Shown: positions 48,330-60,075 of the stretch, piece by piece
Position numbering within the stretch: the first letter of the stretch is position 1
Layout: the number at the start of each line of letters is the position of its first letter
Source: Climacium dendroides
Taxonomy: Eukaryota > Streptophyta > Bryopsida > Hypnales > Climaciaceae
Direction: 5' to 3'
Assembly: GCA_950106755.1 (NCBI GenBank)
Contig: OX467087.1
Span: 18,046,047 to 18,110,046, forward strand
Length of the DNA stretch: 64,000 nt
Translations under genes and position numbers: made by a program
Notes under the pieces: model-generated
The model's input: the letters and a program-made list of their open reading frames with translations, nothing else
Told to the model about the DNA's origin: nothing
The model's database searches: none

Positions 48330-49203
48330 GTTTGTAACGGTCCTCCCGCAGCCACTTCGCCCGGTTCAAGACCGGAGACCCACCAAAATCCGACGTGGAG
48401 GTGACGTGGAGGAGCGGGAGTTATGGCGGGCACCCAGGTCACGGTAACCGCTGTTCTGAACTGCGGTTTCACACGTCGTTAGGTCATTCCCGTATTCGAC
48501 CGTTTGGAAAGCGCCAGCGTGGGACCGGTGGGCGGGAGAATGAGCTTCCGTCGGTCGGGAGGGAAATGCTCCTCGGAAGGGGGTGGGCGACCGGTCGTGG
48601 ACTCGAACTTTTTCAAAACAGAGGAAGGGGTGGAAGCCAGCCAGGGAAGGAAAAACTGCAAGGCCGACCTGTTTGTGATTGTTGTGGCTTCGGTGCGAAC
48701 GGAGACATTCTGTTTTTTTGTTTGGGTTTTGCAGCAGTGGCGAGTAGTTGGTAGTAGTTGCAACGATGGCTGAAGCCCGTTGTGGCGTGGCATTGCGGAC
48801 GGGGAGGAGTTGGATTAGAGCCTTGATGGTGTGAAGGAGGTGGAGTGGTGTGATTGTCTACGCTGTTGTGGCACGGATTTGTTGAAGGATGGGCGACGAG
48901 AGGCCGGAGCCAATAGGTGCAGAGGGTTAGCAGGCGTATGTTTCGCTGCTAGGGGGGCGGTGGAGGGCACGCAAATGGATTTCGAGGCGAGGCGCAGGGT
49001 GATGAGGAGCTGGAGAGAGTTACAAGTTGTTGAGATTGGTGTGGAGGACGGCGAGGTCTCGGGTGCAGTTGACCGACGGGCGAGGCATGATGAAGGGTGC
49101 TGAGAGATGGAGGCGTGCGAGGATTGGTCCGCCTGAAATGCGCAGTCTGTAGGTGAGAACTAGTCGAACGGGACGCGCGAGGGATTAGGGTAGCGCAGGG
49201 AGG
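48330..49203 (+). promoter_or_regulatory. MYB3R upstream region with AACGG (MSA-core-like) sites
   Basis: This GC-rich stretch precedes the MYB3R ATG and must hold promoter and 5' UTR. The pentamer AACGG, core of the mitosis-specific activator element bound by plant MYB3R proteins, occurs at 48336-48340, 48698-48702 and 49167-49171, and inverted (CCGTT) at 48500-48504 and 48777-48781. This suggests but does not prove auto-regulation. No clear TATA box was found. Confidence 0.45.
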
Positions 49204-52200
49204 ATGGCGAGCATGATTGGGAAGGGCAAGAGCTGCAGCAGCAATGACAATATGCAGCAGAGGTCGTCCGCCTGCTCCTCTGCCCCGGAATCGGACGACG
49301 ACACCTCGCACCACCTTCCTCCTGTTCACGGGTACCTACGTGCTTGAGCACGGATGCGAACTCTCTTGTGCCTAAACCATCAACCTCGTTTATTCCGTCG
49401 CATATATTTGCCGTTCGTCGCCTTGATTCCGATTTATTTCGACCTTGACATCACTTGCCTACATTATGTTTAGAATGAAAAAGAACATGGGAGTTTCAAA
49501 GATATTGCAATCAGTGTTATATCACGTGGTCTCGTACTTCGGTGCGACAACGATTTCAACTTATCTAGGTCGGCTTGAATTGCAAATGTTTGACGGGAAA
49601 TGGACTTCAACGATAGGTCGCTAGAGTTAGTTCGGATTCGCAGCATGAGTGGAATGGACAGGGACAGAGCTCCGACATTCAGATGAAGCAGTAGTTTAGT
49701 TCAGGATTAGGATGATGTGATATGGATGTCACGCATGCGCGACGAGAATCGATGTCGCTATCGCGGCTGCAGATTCCTCTTGTGATGGTGTGTTCAGTCG
49801 CGACGTGTCGTTGACCGTGGCCGTCTAATATTATATTTCTGTTCCTCAAATTTTAAATTCTTTTGTTTTCGTGATTATGTTAAAAGTCATCGCCTAGCCT
49901 CACGAATTAAGCGCTAATAGTTGCGGCTTGTTCATCCTGGTCATTCACCCTGAGATGTGCGATTTAGGAGAGTGCAATTCACATGCTTGATTCGGTAATG
50001 TCGGGTATCTTCGTGTCTCATGCCATTTTACTGTCAGAGTCGCATTGTTTCGGGTTGGACTGTGATATGCGTCCAGCCTTTGTGGACATCGAATTATCTC
50101 AAAGTTCGAGATCGTGAAACACAACGACCTGACAAGACTGCGTCCTTTTCTTCGTGTGGCAGGCGAACAGGCGGCCCAACTCGACGCTCATCAAAGGGAG
50201 GTTGGACTCCAGAAGAGGTATGCTCGCTACTATCGCAAACGGGAGCGTTTGTTCCCAACGTCCTCATTCTGCATGAAATGAATGTCAATTAGTGCATGCC
50301 TAAATATCTGTGAACAATTGAGAATTAAGCTGAGTTGTCTCCTCGAAAATGAAATTATTCTTTGTTTGTGTACATGTGGGATACGAAGCTGATTGCGAAT
50401 TCCGGGGAATCAGTGTCCGTGTTTAGGGGTGTATCTACGCTTGGCGGTGCCTTCAAAACCGACATTTTAAGGGTTAACCTCTGAGATGCTGTGCCAGTTT
50501 TCTGATTCCATTTCGTGTGGTTTTCCAGGATGAGACTCTGAGACGAGCTGTGCAGTGCTTCAACGGGAAGAACTGGAAGAAAATTGGTGAGCTATTTGTT
50601 GTGGATGTGCATGAGCACAGACACTTTTCCTCCTCTCTTGTGGTGATAATAAGTTCCTGGGTGGACGTGAGATCGTAAGGGTGTTGTGTATGGATTTGCA
50701 GCGGAGTTTTTCTCGGATCGAACCGACGTGCAATGCTTGCACCGATGGCAGAAGGTCCTGAACCCGGATTTGGTGAAGGGTGCTTGGACGAAAGAGGAGG
50801 ACGACTGCATTATGGAACTGGTGAACAAGTACGGCGCCAAGAAATGGTCTGAGATTGCCAAGAACCTGCCGGGTCGCATTGGCAAGCAATGCCGCGAGAG
50901 GTAGGCCCTAAAGGATCCGAATTTGTTGATCTTGCCATTTTGCCGAAATGGACATTTTGCCGAAATCGGAGCTCGCCGACCGGAGGAGTCGGTTTTTTTG
51001 AGGAGTGGTGGAGGCTTGAATTGACGAGTTTTTATGTTGGTTGCAATAGGTGGCACAATCATCTGAACCCGAGCATAAAGCGGGAGGCTTGGACGCAAGA
51101 GGAGGACTTGTCATTGATCCATGCTCACCAATTATACGGAAACAAGTGGGCCGAAATCGCGAAATTCTTGCCGGGCAGGTACTTGCCACGATTCCTGACG
51201 TGTTTTATGATCGCATTCTTTGTTCTTTCGCCGCGGTGTAGTTGGAGTGTTGGAATGGACGAATTGGTTTCCCCGTTTTTGAGGTGGTGAAGGTATTGAC
51301 GAAGTTTGGATATGGCAGAACGGACAATTCGATAAAGAATCACTGGAACAGCACGATGAAGAAGAAAGTGGATCCTTTGACTGCGAACGACCCGATTTCG
51401 AAAGCTTTGGCTGCTTACCAAGCCCAGCAGGAGTCGCTGAACTCGGGCTTGTCTTCTGTGCCTGTGGAGTCTGCCAGGACCGGAGGAAGGGGTGTTCCAG
51501 CGGTGAGCGAGCAGCCGACGTCTTCCGGTCCTAGCCGTCAGCATCCGAATGCGCATGTGATGGGCCGCGCGTCTCACTACTCGGTTCATGGCAGCGGTGA
51601 GCAGTCGTGCGACACGAAGTCGACGGGTTCGGCAGGCTCCGGTCACGAGTTGTATTCGTCTCGTGAGAAGGATCCTCAGAGGAGTGGTAGCCATTTGCAG
51701 CCGAAGAAAGAGGAGTGTGAGAGTGGCGTGAGTGGTCAATCCGTGGGTTTGTCGGGTTGGTCTTCGGGTCCCGGCCCAGGGTATGGCGTTGGATTTCCGG
51801 GAGTCCGTGCGCTGGGTGGATCGTCCCAATCCAGCGACCTTCCGAATCAGTCGAGATGTCTGTCGAGCATTGAGCTGACCCGAATTCCTTCTTTTTCGAA
51901 TTCTTTCCCTCTGGTGTGCCCCGCGCCGGAGTCGAGCTCGCAAGCGTATTTGAGCTCGGCCATTTCCGTTCCTCTTCCGAATTTGGGTTCGTTCTTCGCT
52001 TCGACGAACATGGGCATGGCCCCGGTGAGCCACGTGCAGTCGATGTCTTGTTTCACCGGTCGAGTGGTCTCGAGTGGTGGAGATACCTTGGCGATGATGG
52101 GGTCGATGCAGCCGAGCTTCGAGGCCATGAGAGACTGCGATCCGAGCCAGCGTAGTGAGTCCGAGCCTGTTGGTGATGACTCGGGAGCGTCTGTCCCTTG

Positions 52201-54777
52201 TGTTTCGCAGCCTGAGGAGGTCCGTGAGCAGTGTTTGTCGGACTACCCGGACGATGTCCTCCGAGACGGTGTCGATGCTGCGAACGACTTCCAGTTAGGT
52301 TCGCCCATGCTGACCGAGGAAGACCTGTTGGACCGCGAGGACCGTAGTGGTGTGATGGATGGCGATGGTCTGTTCTACGAGGGTCCCCGGCTGCTGGATT
52401 CTCCGTTCATGAGTTACGACTTGGTGAGTTCCCTTCAGGCGTACAGCCCTCTTGGCGTTCGTCAGATCATGCCTGCTGGCAACTGCATCACTCCCCCGAG
52501 TTTCCTTCAGCAGTCTCCTTTCCAAGGCAAGAGCCCTCAGTCGAAACTTCGCAGTGCGGCGCGTAGTTTTAGCGGTTCGCCTTCGATCCTTCGTAAAAGG
52601 CCCCGTCAGCTGTTGATCCCGTCGAAGACGGGTACGAGCGGGGAGAAGCTGGACGCGAAGTTCAAAGAGGTGAGCAGTGCAGGACCGTCTTGTGGCTTGG
52701 TTGGCTTGAATGGTAAGGGCGTGGGAGGAGTTTCCGAAGCGATTGTGTATGAGAAATCTTTGAAATCCGGCGGGCTTCAGTCGTCCTGCCAAGCGCGGAC
52801 TGCTTTGTTCGCGTCTCCCCCCCCGAGCAAGCTGGGGACGAAGTTGGATGCCGACGTGCGCAGGAGCGATTCCCGTCCGAGTCGCGGCCCTGAGTCTCTC
52901 GAGTGCACGACGGATAGCGACGTTGGTGTCGGTGGTGTTGGTTTCTCCGGTCGGGATGGCAGTCAGGGCGGTGCGTGTGGCCTTACACCGCGTGAGAATG
53001 TTGGCGGGAAGTTCAACAAGAGGGGCCGATCCCATGGGTCCGGCGGAGAGTGCGGCACTGGTTCGAGACGGGAGAGCGGGACCCAAGCATCGAAGGTAAG
53101 TGTGTAGATCCGGGTCTGAGCGGGGTTTTGGAGATGAGGGGAATTTGGATGGCGTTGACTGTTAATTTCTAGAGAATATTTTTTTGAGTTGTTTTGTTTT
53201 CCGGCCTAGGAGGTTGATGGACGTGTTGGCGGTGTGGCGTTCGTTTCGGTATCGGTTGCGCGTCGATGAACGTGTTTCTGATCGTGTGGTGATATCCCGT
53301 TTCCAGCAGGATGGTTCTGTACTGACGGAACAGCAACTGAACGGACAGACTGGTCCAGGACACGCGCGTTTTTCAGTGGGAGGTAGTTCGTCGCATGGCG
53401 TTTCAGAAAATCACGGGTCTTCTGTGATTCCAGGTAAACAGGGATTTGTGGAAGTAAGGCCTTCCTGCGACGGGAGCGCTGTGGGTTCCGGAGACGCGGG
53501 TGGAGTCCCTGTTTTGTCGAAAGCTTCGGAGAGGAGGGAGCTGATGTCCCCTGGTAACGCCGCGACGTACAGCGCGTGGGGCTCCGTGACGTGTGCCATG
53601 GCGGCGTGTTTCAGCCCTGGTGTGACCGTTCTCCAGCAGACGCCTGGGAAGGACTGGCTGCAAGATTTTGACACTGCCAACATGTGAGTGCCTATGTCGT
53701 GTAGCCCTATTCACGATGCCTTATTTTGTGGAGGTAGCATTCGCAGATGGTGAGGTCGTAGCAGACGATTGGCCGAGTCTCTTGAGTTTGTTGAGCATGT
53801 GTTGCTTGTCTGGAACAGAAGCTGTGGTTCTGAACTCTTGGTTGGTTGATCGATGTGTTGCTGTGAATGTGGATGATGTCAGATTTGCGTCTCCGAGATT
53901 TACGTCTCCGAGATTTGCATCTCCCATTTGGAGGTCGCCGTGGAGGTTGGATGGGTTTCCGTCTGCCCAGAAGGAAGGATCGCTGTCTTTTATGGATGTA
54001 AGTTCGTCCTTCTGTTTTCTCGTGTAAGTGGTTGTGTGTGAATAGTCTTTAGGGGGTAGCGCGTTGTCGTTTCCTAATCAGAGTATTTTGTTGACGGTTG
54101 TGAATCTGTTGCAGTTGGTTAGCCCCCAGGACTTTGAGACGTTGATGGAAGCGCTTGTGATTTAGTGCGGGCCGGGATTGTATCCGACCTGAAGAGTGAA
54201 ATCAAACGTCTGCCCCGTGTCCTCGAAATTGACGCTTGGATGGAGTGTCCTGTGCAGGGCTTGGAAGTTCCTCCGGAAGATGGTGTGGACGACGCTCTCG
54301 GCCTGATGCGTCACAGTAATGAACACAACCCCGCTGCCTCGAGTGAGGCGGAAGAGGTGGTGTCGAAGCATCCTCTGAGCCTTCCGATGCCTTCTCCCCT
54401 GTCTGGATATCGTCGCAGTTCAAGTCGGAGAGGTGATGATACGAAGGAGAACAGGAGTATCTTGTCCGAAACGGAGAGTGGTGGTTCCACCATTGTGAAC
54501 TGGCTGTTGGTAAGCCATGGAGCACTGCAGATGTTAGTGCGATGTTTTGATTTCTTGTTAATTCCTTGTTGAGACTTGCTATTGTTGATGAGCTGATGTG
54601 GATGTTTGATTGTTTTTCTCCGTTCAGCCGTCCCCGGAGCACGGCATCGCTGGCACCCCTGTGCGTGGAGCGTCAACGCTGGGTTTGAATTCGGTCTCTG
54701 AGGACGGTCACGTTTTGGGAGGAGGTGGCTGCGATCAATTCAGCCCCTCCATGTATCTATTGAAGGAGTGCCGGTAA
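49204..54777 (+). CDS. MYB3R: R1R2R3-MYB transcription factor (MYB3R family)
   Basis: Plant MYB3R proteins bind MSA elements and switch G2/M genes on or off. Coding exons: 49204-49331, 50163-50217, 50529-50586, 50702-50900, 51050-51178, 51319-53095, 53307-53683, 53883-53997, 54115-54156, 54258-54509, 54628-54777, 3282 nt or 1,093 aa. The ATG is supported because exon 1 splices in phase into the family's conserved HGRTGGPTRR leader. Each MYB repeat keeps its three tryptophans: R1 at 57, 77, 96; R2 at 109, 129, 148; R3 at 161, 180, 199. R3 ends in the [20 protein letters not shown] helix. Exon 51319-53095 is Ser/Gly-rich and holds YSPLGVRQIM. The C-terminus carries WRSPWRLDGFP, DALGLM and ends SMYLLKECR, all features I associate with plant MYB3R. 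The 101-nt intron at 54157-54257 is required to avoid a stop. Intact. The boundary before 53307 is the least certain. Confidence 0.95.
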
Positions 54778-55752
54778 ACCTGTTATATTAAGGCTTTTAG
54801 ATATTTTTGAAGAGGACTTTGCGCATGTGCATTCCATTGTAATTGAAAGGGGGAAATGGAAGGTCTGATTCTCCTGCGTTTGGTGACCTGCAGGGTCATG
54901 TCCGGTTCTAGCTGATAGGAGTTGGAAGGCATGCCAATTGTGTACCATAGGTAGTAACGAGTGTAGAAATGTAGCAGACGAGTAGCGCGTGTCGATCGCG
55001 ATGTCGAGGATCGTGTACATGGGGTACGATGAGGTATCCAGCTTGAGTTTGATTTAAGTTCTGGGTTCGTGGACAGTAGTTTCGTGTTTGTTTGGACATA
55101 CGTGAGGACTGTATTGAGAGCCACTTTTGCCAGGCCCGATGGAGCCAGTGTCGAGCCCTAGAACCCTCGTGCCAGGGTACTGACTAGGGAAGTGGTAGGT
55201 CTCAATTTGTTTATAAAGTGCTCGTCATGTTTCCTGCACAGGCTTTGTATGGAAGGCTTTTATCAGTCTTCGCATGAGTTTCGTGCGTGGGCATATTTCA
55301 AGGTGGTTCAATTAAGAGTCCTTCCAAGGAATCTACTGATGACGAATGCATTCTTTGTGTGCCGTAATTAGTGTTTTTTGTAGATTCTTGTTTATGGTGT
55401 TTTTGGATGTATCTTCTAGGTGTAATGTCCAGTACTGACCTACAGTGCGACGGTACCTCAAGACATTGATAGTATTAAAATGTCAGACATTTCATATTCA
55501 AAGGTTGAGTTTTAGTATTTCCCGGAGCTGGTGAAGCCGGTCGTAACTCGAACCATTCTGGTGTACTTTTGGTGTGCAAGTGAGGAATTGCAGTGTTAAG
55601 AAGGTGTTGCATTCCGTAATCGCCACTGGCCCAAAATCTTACATAACGGGTGGTTTCTAAGGAAGTTGTTGACTACGGACCTGATCATTTTCCAATATTA
55701 GGCGTATCCTTCAGAACTTTTGCGTACAGTTTCTAGGCACTCGTATTACATT
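54778..55752. other. MYB3R 3' flank
   Basis: Balanced composition, presumably 3' UTR followed by spacer. Open frames on the minus strand (54757-55124) have no recognised domain. No further gene supported. Confidence 0.5.
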
Positions 55753-55794
55753 CTTCGCCGCAATCCGAAAACTTCACCGAACCATTCAATCGGA

Positions 55795-55832
<38 letters not shown>

Positions 55833-55845
55833 TTCGACGCGAATC
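55753..55845 (-). rRNA. 18S rRNA fragment, near the 3' end (relic)
   Basis: On the minus strand this is the conserved 18S segment around the universal GTACACACCGCCCGTCGCTC site. On the plus strand the diagnostic strings are ATTCAATCGG, GGAGCGACGGGCGGTGTGTA and CAAAGGGCAGGGACGTA. About 93 bp remain; neither side continues as rRNA, and differences include several C-to-T type changes. It is a dead shard, joined directly to repeat RA. Confidence 0.92.
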
Positions 55846-55847
55846 TA

Positions 55848-56365
55848 AACTAAAGCAAAAGTAATTTTCTAATTTTTTTAGAACCAAAAACAATCAAAAT
55901 TTCATAACTTTCACACTGTGAGTCGGAATGCCACGAAACCAAGCCTGTGCGGTGAACCAAAAACAATCAAAATTCCATAACTTTCACACTGTGAGTCGGA
56001 ATGCCACGAAACCAAGCCTGTGCACCCCTCCTCACAGAGAGCTTTCCGACAATACCAAGATTGTGACCAAAATATAAAAAAAAGTAATTTTTTAATTATT
56101 TAGTTCAAAATTCAATAACTTTCACACTGTGAGTCCAAACGTCACGAAACCAAGCCGGTGCACCCCTCCTCGCCAAAGGCTTTCCAACGGTACCAAGATT
56201 GTGACCGAAATATAAGAAAAAGTAATTTTTTAATTTTTCAGAATAAAAAGCAACTCAAAAATACACAACTTTCACACCATATGTCCGAATGCCACGAAAC
56301 CAAGCTAGTGCACCCCTCCTTGCTAAGGACTTTCCGACGGCACCAAGCACGCTGTCGGGTAATAA
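55848..56365. repeat. Dispersed repeat RA, array of about four short copies
   Basis: Units at about 55850, 55950, 56075 and 56215 carry AAGTAATTTT, AACTTTCACAC, GAATGCCACGAAACCAAG and CACCCCTCCTCGC. Several are cut after TACCAAGATTGTGACC and restart at once, giving a shorter period (about 150-170 bp) than elsewhere; the first is shorter still. The array begins within a few bases of the 18S shard. Confidence 0.85.
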
Positions 56366-58113
56366 GAGTTTGCTTAGGGGAAACACAGGGTTTTTTGCTG
56401 CAACTAGAAGTGATTAGGTTTGGGAGCAAGTGAAAACAAAGTCAGGTCTTTGATTTATAACACCAAACTAAGAGAATACAATAGATGATAATACTTCAAG
56501 TGGAGGGAACTAAAGCTGTCCGTAAATAAATGGATGAACCATCAAGGTAAAAGAATAATCTTGAATACGCAAGAGTATGTATACAAGTATAGGTAGAAAT
56601 ACTTGTATTCAAATACAAACGTCTTTATACCAAATATACAATATGTATAAAAGTCGTGTACGTATAGTCGTACAATACAAGTATAAAATACGCATAAAAT
56701 TCGTGTACGTATATACGTATAAATATGTGTATATGAATATGTAGAATACGTATATAATAGACCGTATATACACCGTATAAATATTAATACAAGTGTTTGT
56801 GTGGTTCTAAATGAAGTAGGAATCAAAACCGCAAGCCTTGAAACTCTTGAAGAAAGCAGCAACACTAAAATGGATGCTCCAAACACATCATAATCTCAAA
56901 TGAAGTGTGTTATAAGTTTTTGAAAAGCTAACAACACCATCTACTCTTCCTCCAAATTTCAACAGAATCGAACTTACAAGTCATAAGTTATAGTCTTTCA
57001 AAGTTGGTGCTCCAAAATCCCTTGGCAACCGAACATGCATACACCTTGTAAGACATAAAATGCTCAAAAACGCTCCAAATTGCTTGATATTTGAGTCTTT
57101 GAAAAGCTTAAAGTATCATAAAGATCTCCTCCAAAACTGAACTCAAAATTCCAAATACTCCTCCTTCTATAGCACCCCAAACTTAAGCACTTCAAATTTG
57201 CTTGGCAGCTGAATGTACATGTGCTAGTTTCGGCCACAAAATGTTCAATAATACTCTAAAACTCTTGAAACTTGAAAGGTTGGAATCCTAACTTGCCTTA
57301 AAACTCTACACCAAATGTTCAATTCCAAATTCCACCCTACCTAAGTTCTATGACACTCCAAATTCAAAACTAAAGTTTGTAGAAGCGGTCTCTAACTTCA
57401 TCTCCTTCTTCCTATCACTCCTTCACATTTCTGTCTATAACTTTTGTTTCACAAACTCAATTTACAAGTGTGATAGCTTTTTGAAAAGCTAACAATAAGA
57501 CCTACACTTCCTCTAAATTTCACTTGAATACAAGAAATATTGAGTCTGCAGGAGAGGCTCGAAGTCTCCACTTCTCTAATCGGATAGCAGCAGACCTTCC
57601 CTCACTCTTTTACTCATAACTTTCTCATAACAACTCCAAATCAAGTGAAACTAGTGCCAAAAGAAGCGCAAGAACAAGGTGTGCAACTCTGCCAAATCTC
57701 AAATCAAAATTCGTCTCCTACACAAAGCCTTAGTCGCTCGAAAATCACAGTATGCAAAAACTTTTTTCTTTTTCCATAACAACACACAAAAAAAAGAAGA
57801 GATGGAGGAGGAAGCCCCCTCCTTCCTTATCTCCTCTCCTAAGGACCACATCAGCCCATGACTTGACCCATAAGGCATCTAGAAGCCCATTGGTTGAGGT
57901 ACTACTCCCTCTTATCTCCACTACATCTTCTATTCATTTACTAAAATCTTAGAAATTCAACTAGAAGGGAAAAACCAAGTAGGAAAAAAAACCCTTCTCA
58001 CAACTTATTGTAGGAACTTTAGAACAAGTTAAGGTTCCTCTAAACTCAACATAAAAAAAACACTGGAATACAAATCAACCACTCTTAAAGGTATTTTAAG
58101 AGGAAATAAATGA
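56366..58113. other. Region downstream (minus sense) of the retroelement-like frame
   Basis: Contains a TACGTATA-rich low-complexity stretch (56570-56800) that yields a Tyr-rich open frame of no significance, then AT-rich DNA with repeated motifs such as TTTGAAAAGCTAACAA (about 56920 and 57480). No reverse transcriptase or integrase motif is seen. Confidence 0.45.
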
Positions 58114-58536
58114 CTAAACATGTAAAAACTCAAGGATTTGAAGAACTACTTCGGAAATGAAACTAGCCCTCCGTTGACTACTCAAATGACTGAGTTGCCC
58201 TTGAAGCCAAAGGCGATGCCCAACTTCACTTGAAATGCGACTAACCATCTGCCTTTCAACGTTATTCTCAAAACGTCCTTCAAATATCATTTGATGATCT
58301 CCAGAAAGCGTAGATTCAGCCTCCAAAACAATAACCAAGGCCCTGGTATCAAGTTGAATACTTGCAGCTGCAAATTGAAAATTACTTGGGTCTGGATCTG
58401 TTCGCGGTTGAACACAACGCTCAGAAGGCTCAACTTCATCACGTACACGACGTCTTGAAGTAGAAGGCAAATCAGGATCAAACAGCGGTTGAGATAATGG
58501 TAGCTCCCAATCCTCAAGATTCTGCGAATCCATCAC
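58114..58536 (-). CDS. Hypothetical protein, possibly the start of a retrotransposon gag
   Basis: A 140-codon frame begins MMDSQNLEDWELPLSQPL, is acidic and Ser/Pro-rich at first (DPDLPSTSRRRVRDEVEPSE) and then helical (VERQMVSRISSEVGHRLWLQ) to a stop. I recognise no domain and no CCHC knuckle. About 200 bp upstream on the same strand is a primer-binding-site-like TGGTATCAGA, which is why a retroelement gag is proposed. It could also be a stand-alone gene. Length and composition favour real coding over chance. Confidence 0.4.
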   Translation of the reverse strand: MMDSQNLEDWELPLSQPLFDPDLPSTSRRRVRDEVEPSERCVQPRTDPDPSNFQFAAASIQLDTRALVIVLEAESTLSGDHQMIFEGRFENNVERQMVSRISSEVGHRLWLQGQLSHLSSQRRASFISEVVLQILEFLHV

Positions 58537-58739
58537 TACAAATAACTGAATCCAAAATCAAAGCCTAAACAGGTTCTTCTAAACCAAGGAATGTAACCCA
58601 TTCCCTTTATACAAAACTAATAGCTTCATTGAGAAGCTAATTCCAACTAACCAATCCCAAGTCAAATATTTATAGGTATATGTTTTTGTCTCAAAAGAAA
58701 ACCTATGTAGAAATGGATCAAGGTACACTGCTTCGTTCA

Positions 58740-58793
58740 TCTGATACCACACGATGCAACCATCAACGGTATAAAACCGTTGTGGGGCTAACA
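58740..58793 (-). mobile_element. LTR-retroelement-like 5' junction (TG..CA end plus initiator-Met PBS)
   Basis: On the minus strand TGTTAGCCCCACAACGG starts at 58793, a hairpin AACGGTTTTATACCGTT follows, then GATGGTTGCA and, 5 nt later, TGGTATCAGA (58749-58740). Ten bases match the 3' end complement of initiator Met tRNA used as primer by many plant LTR retroelements. If the TG..CA span is an LTR it is only about 40 bp, much shorter than usual, and no second copy was found nearby. Confidence 0.35.
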
Positions 58794-58809
58794 ATCAACG
58801 CCAAGTTGC

Positions 58810-58885
58810 GGACTTGGCTGGTTGTTGAAGTCCCCGTTAGTTGTCGACTGGTTCCGGGTTCGAATACCATCGGGCCCGTTGAATC
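58810..58885 (+). ncRNA. tRNA-like / SINE-head-like segment
   Basis: TTGGCTGGTTGTTGAAG (A-box-like) is followed about 40 bp later by GGGTTCGAATACC, an almost perfect B-box. The spacing is near that of a tRNA or tRNA-derived SINE head. A full cloverleaf could not be drawn, and no A-tail or target duplication was found, so it is a candidate only. Confidence 0.35.
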
Positions 58886-59084
58886 AATCTGAGCAGCGGC
58901 AACTTGGCACCGCTAGTGAAGGCAGGAAATAACCAGCCAGCCAGCCTCCTACTTCCCCTGAGCTAAGCGACAAGATGTAGTACAAAACCCAAACCGTGGA
59001 TTTCTCCACGACCCCACCTTTTCTAACTCAATCCTTATACTCCATTGACGTTCTAAAGAGTTCTTTTCGTAGTTTTTAAACACC

Positions 59085-60075
59085 ACACCTATTTACAACA
59101 CGACAACGCGACTAGGGGACGCATGGTCTAGGAGATCTCAATGTGACAAACAAAATAAACAAACAAAACAAACATAATAGAAGAGACTAGAGTACTGTCT
59201 TAATAGAAGAGTAATCAAAACAAAAATAAAAGTAATTTTTAAATTTAAAAAAAAAACAAAAACAACTCAAAAATGCATAACTTTCTCATTGTAAGTTGGA
59301 ATGCCATGAAATCAAGCCTGTGCACCGCTCCTCGCCAAGAGCTCTCCGATGGTACCAAAATTGTGACCAAAATACAAGAAAAAGTAATTTTCTAATTTTT
59401 TAGAACCAAAAACAACTCGAAAATGCATAACTTTCATGCCGTACTTCCAATCACCACAAAACCAAGCCAGTGCACCCCTCCTTGCCAAGGGCTTTCTGAC
59501 GATACCAAGTACGTGTGTCTTAAGCCGTTGCCACAGTCAAAACAAAAGTAAAAGTAATTTTCTATTTTTTTAAAACCAAAACCAACTCGAAAATGCATAA
59601 CTTTCTCATTGTGAGTTGGAATGCCACAAAACAAAGCTCGTGCACCCCTCCTCACCAAGGGCTTTCCGGAGGTAGTGTATCTTGTGCTGTTGCCACAGTC
59701 AAAACAAAAATAAAAGTAATTTAAAAAATTTTTAGAACCAAAAATAATTAAAAAAATGCACAATTTTCTCACATTGAGTCGGAATGCCACAAAACAAAGC
59801 CCATGCACACCTCCTTGTCAAGAGCTTTCTGACGGTACCAAGATTGTAACTGAAATATAAAAAATAATAATTTTCTAATTTTCTAGAACCAAAAATAACT
59901 CGAAAATGCACAACTTTCACACCGTAGGTCCGAACACTACTGAACCAAGTCAGTGCACCCCTCCTCGTTGAGGGCATTTTGACGATACCAAGCACGCCAC
60001 CGCGGGACGCACAGTCTGGGAGATCTCAACGTGTCAAACAAACAAACAAACAAACAAAACAAAACAAACCAGTTG
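59085..60075. repeat. Dispersed repeat RA, array of about five copies
   Basis: Units centred on GAATGCCA and CACCCCTCC at about 59300, 59460, 59620, 59790 and 59940. Some are long (with GGGACGC and AAACAAAC tail, as at 59100-59175 and 60000-60070), others are cut after GATTGTGACC or CTTGTGCTGTTGCCACAGTC. The minus-strand frames 59434-59808 and 59732-59995 repeat the same peptide fragment because the DNA repeats. Confidence 0.85.

Noticed and set aside
51125..52033. 302-codon Arg-rich frame opposite the long MYB3R exon
   Set aside because: Antisense shadow of a GC-rich, Ser-rich coding exon; composition is implausible and the sense frame is clearly real. The same holds for 52295-53086.
53210..53248. 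Possible extra 39-nt MYB3R exon after CCTAG
   Set aside because: It is in phase, but it would leave a 58-nt intron before 53307; kept only as an alternative.
54165..54257. Reading 54165 onward as a separate gene start or MYB3R ending at the TAG at 54163
   Set aside because: Splicing out 54157-54257 restores the conserved MYB3R C-terminal blocks in phase, including the terminal LLKECR.
56542..56886. 114-codon Tyr-rich minus-strand frame
   Set aside because: It arises from a low-complexity TACGTATA-rich tract.
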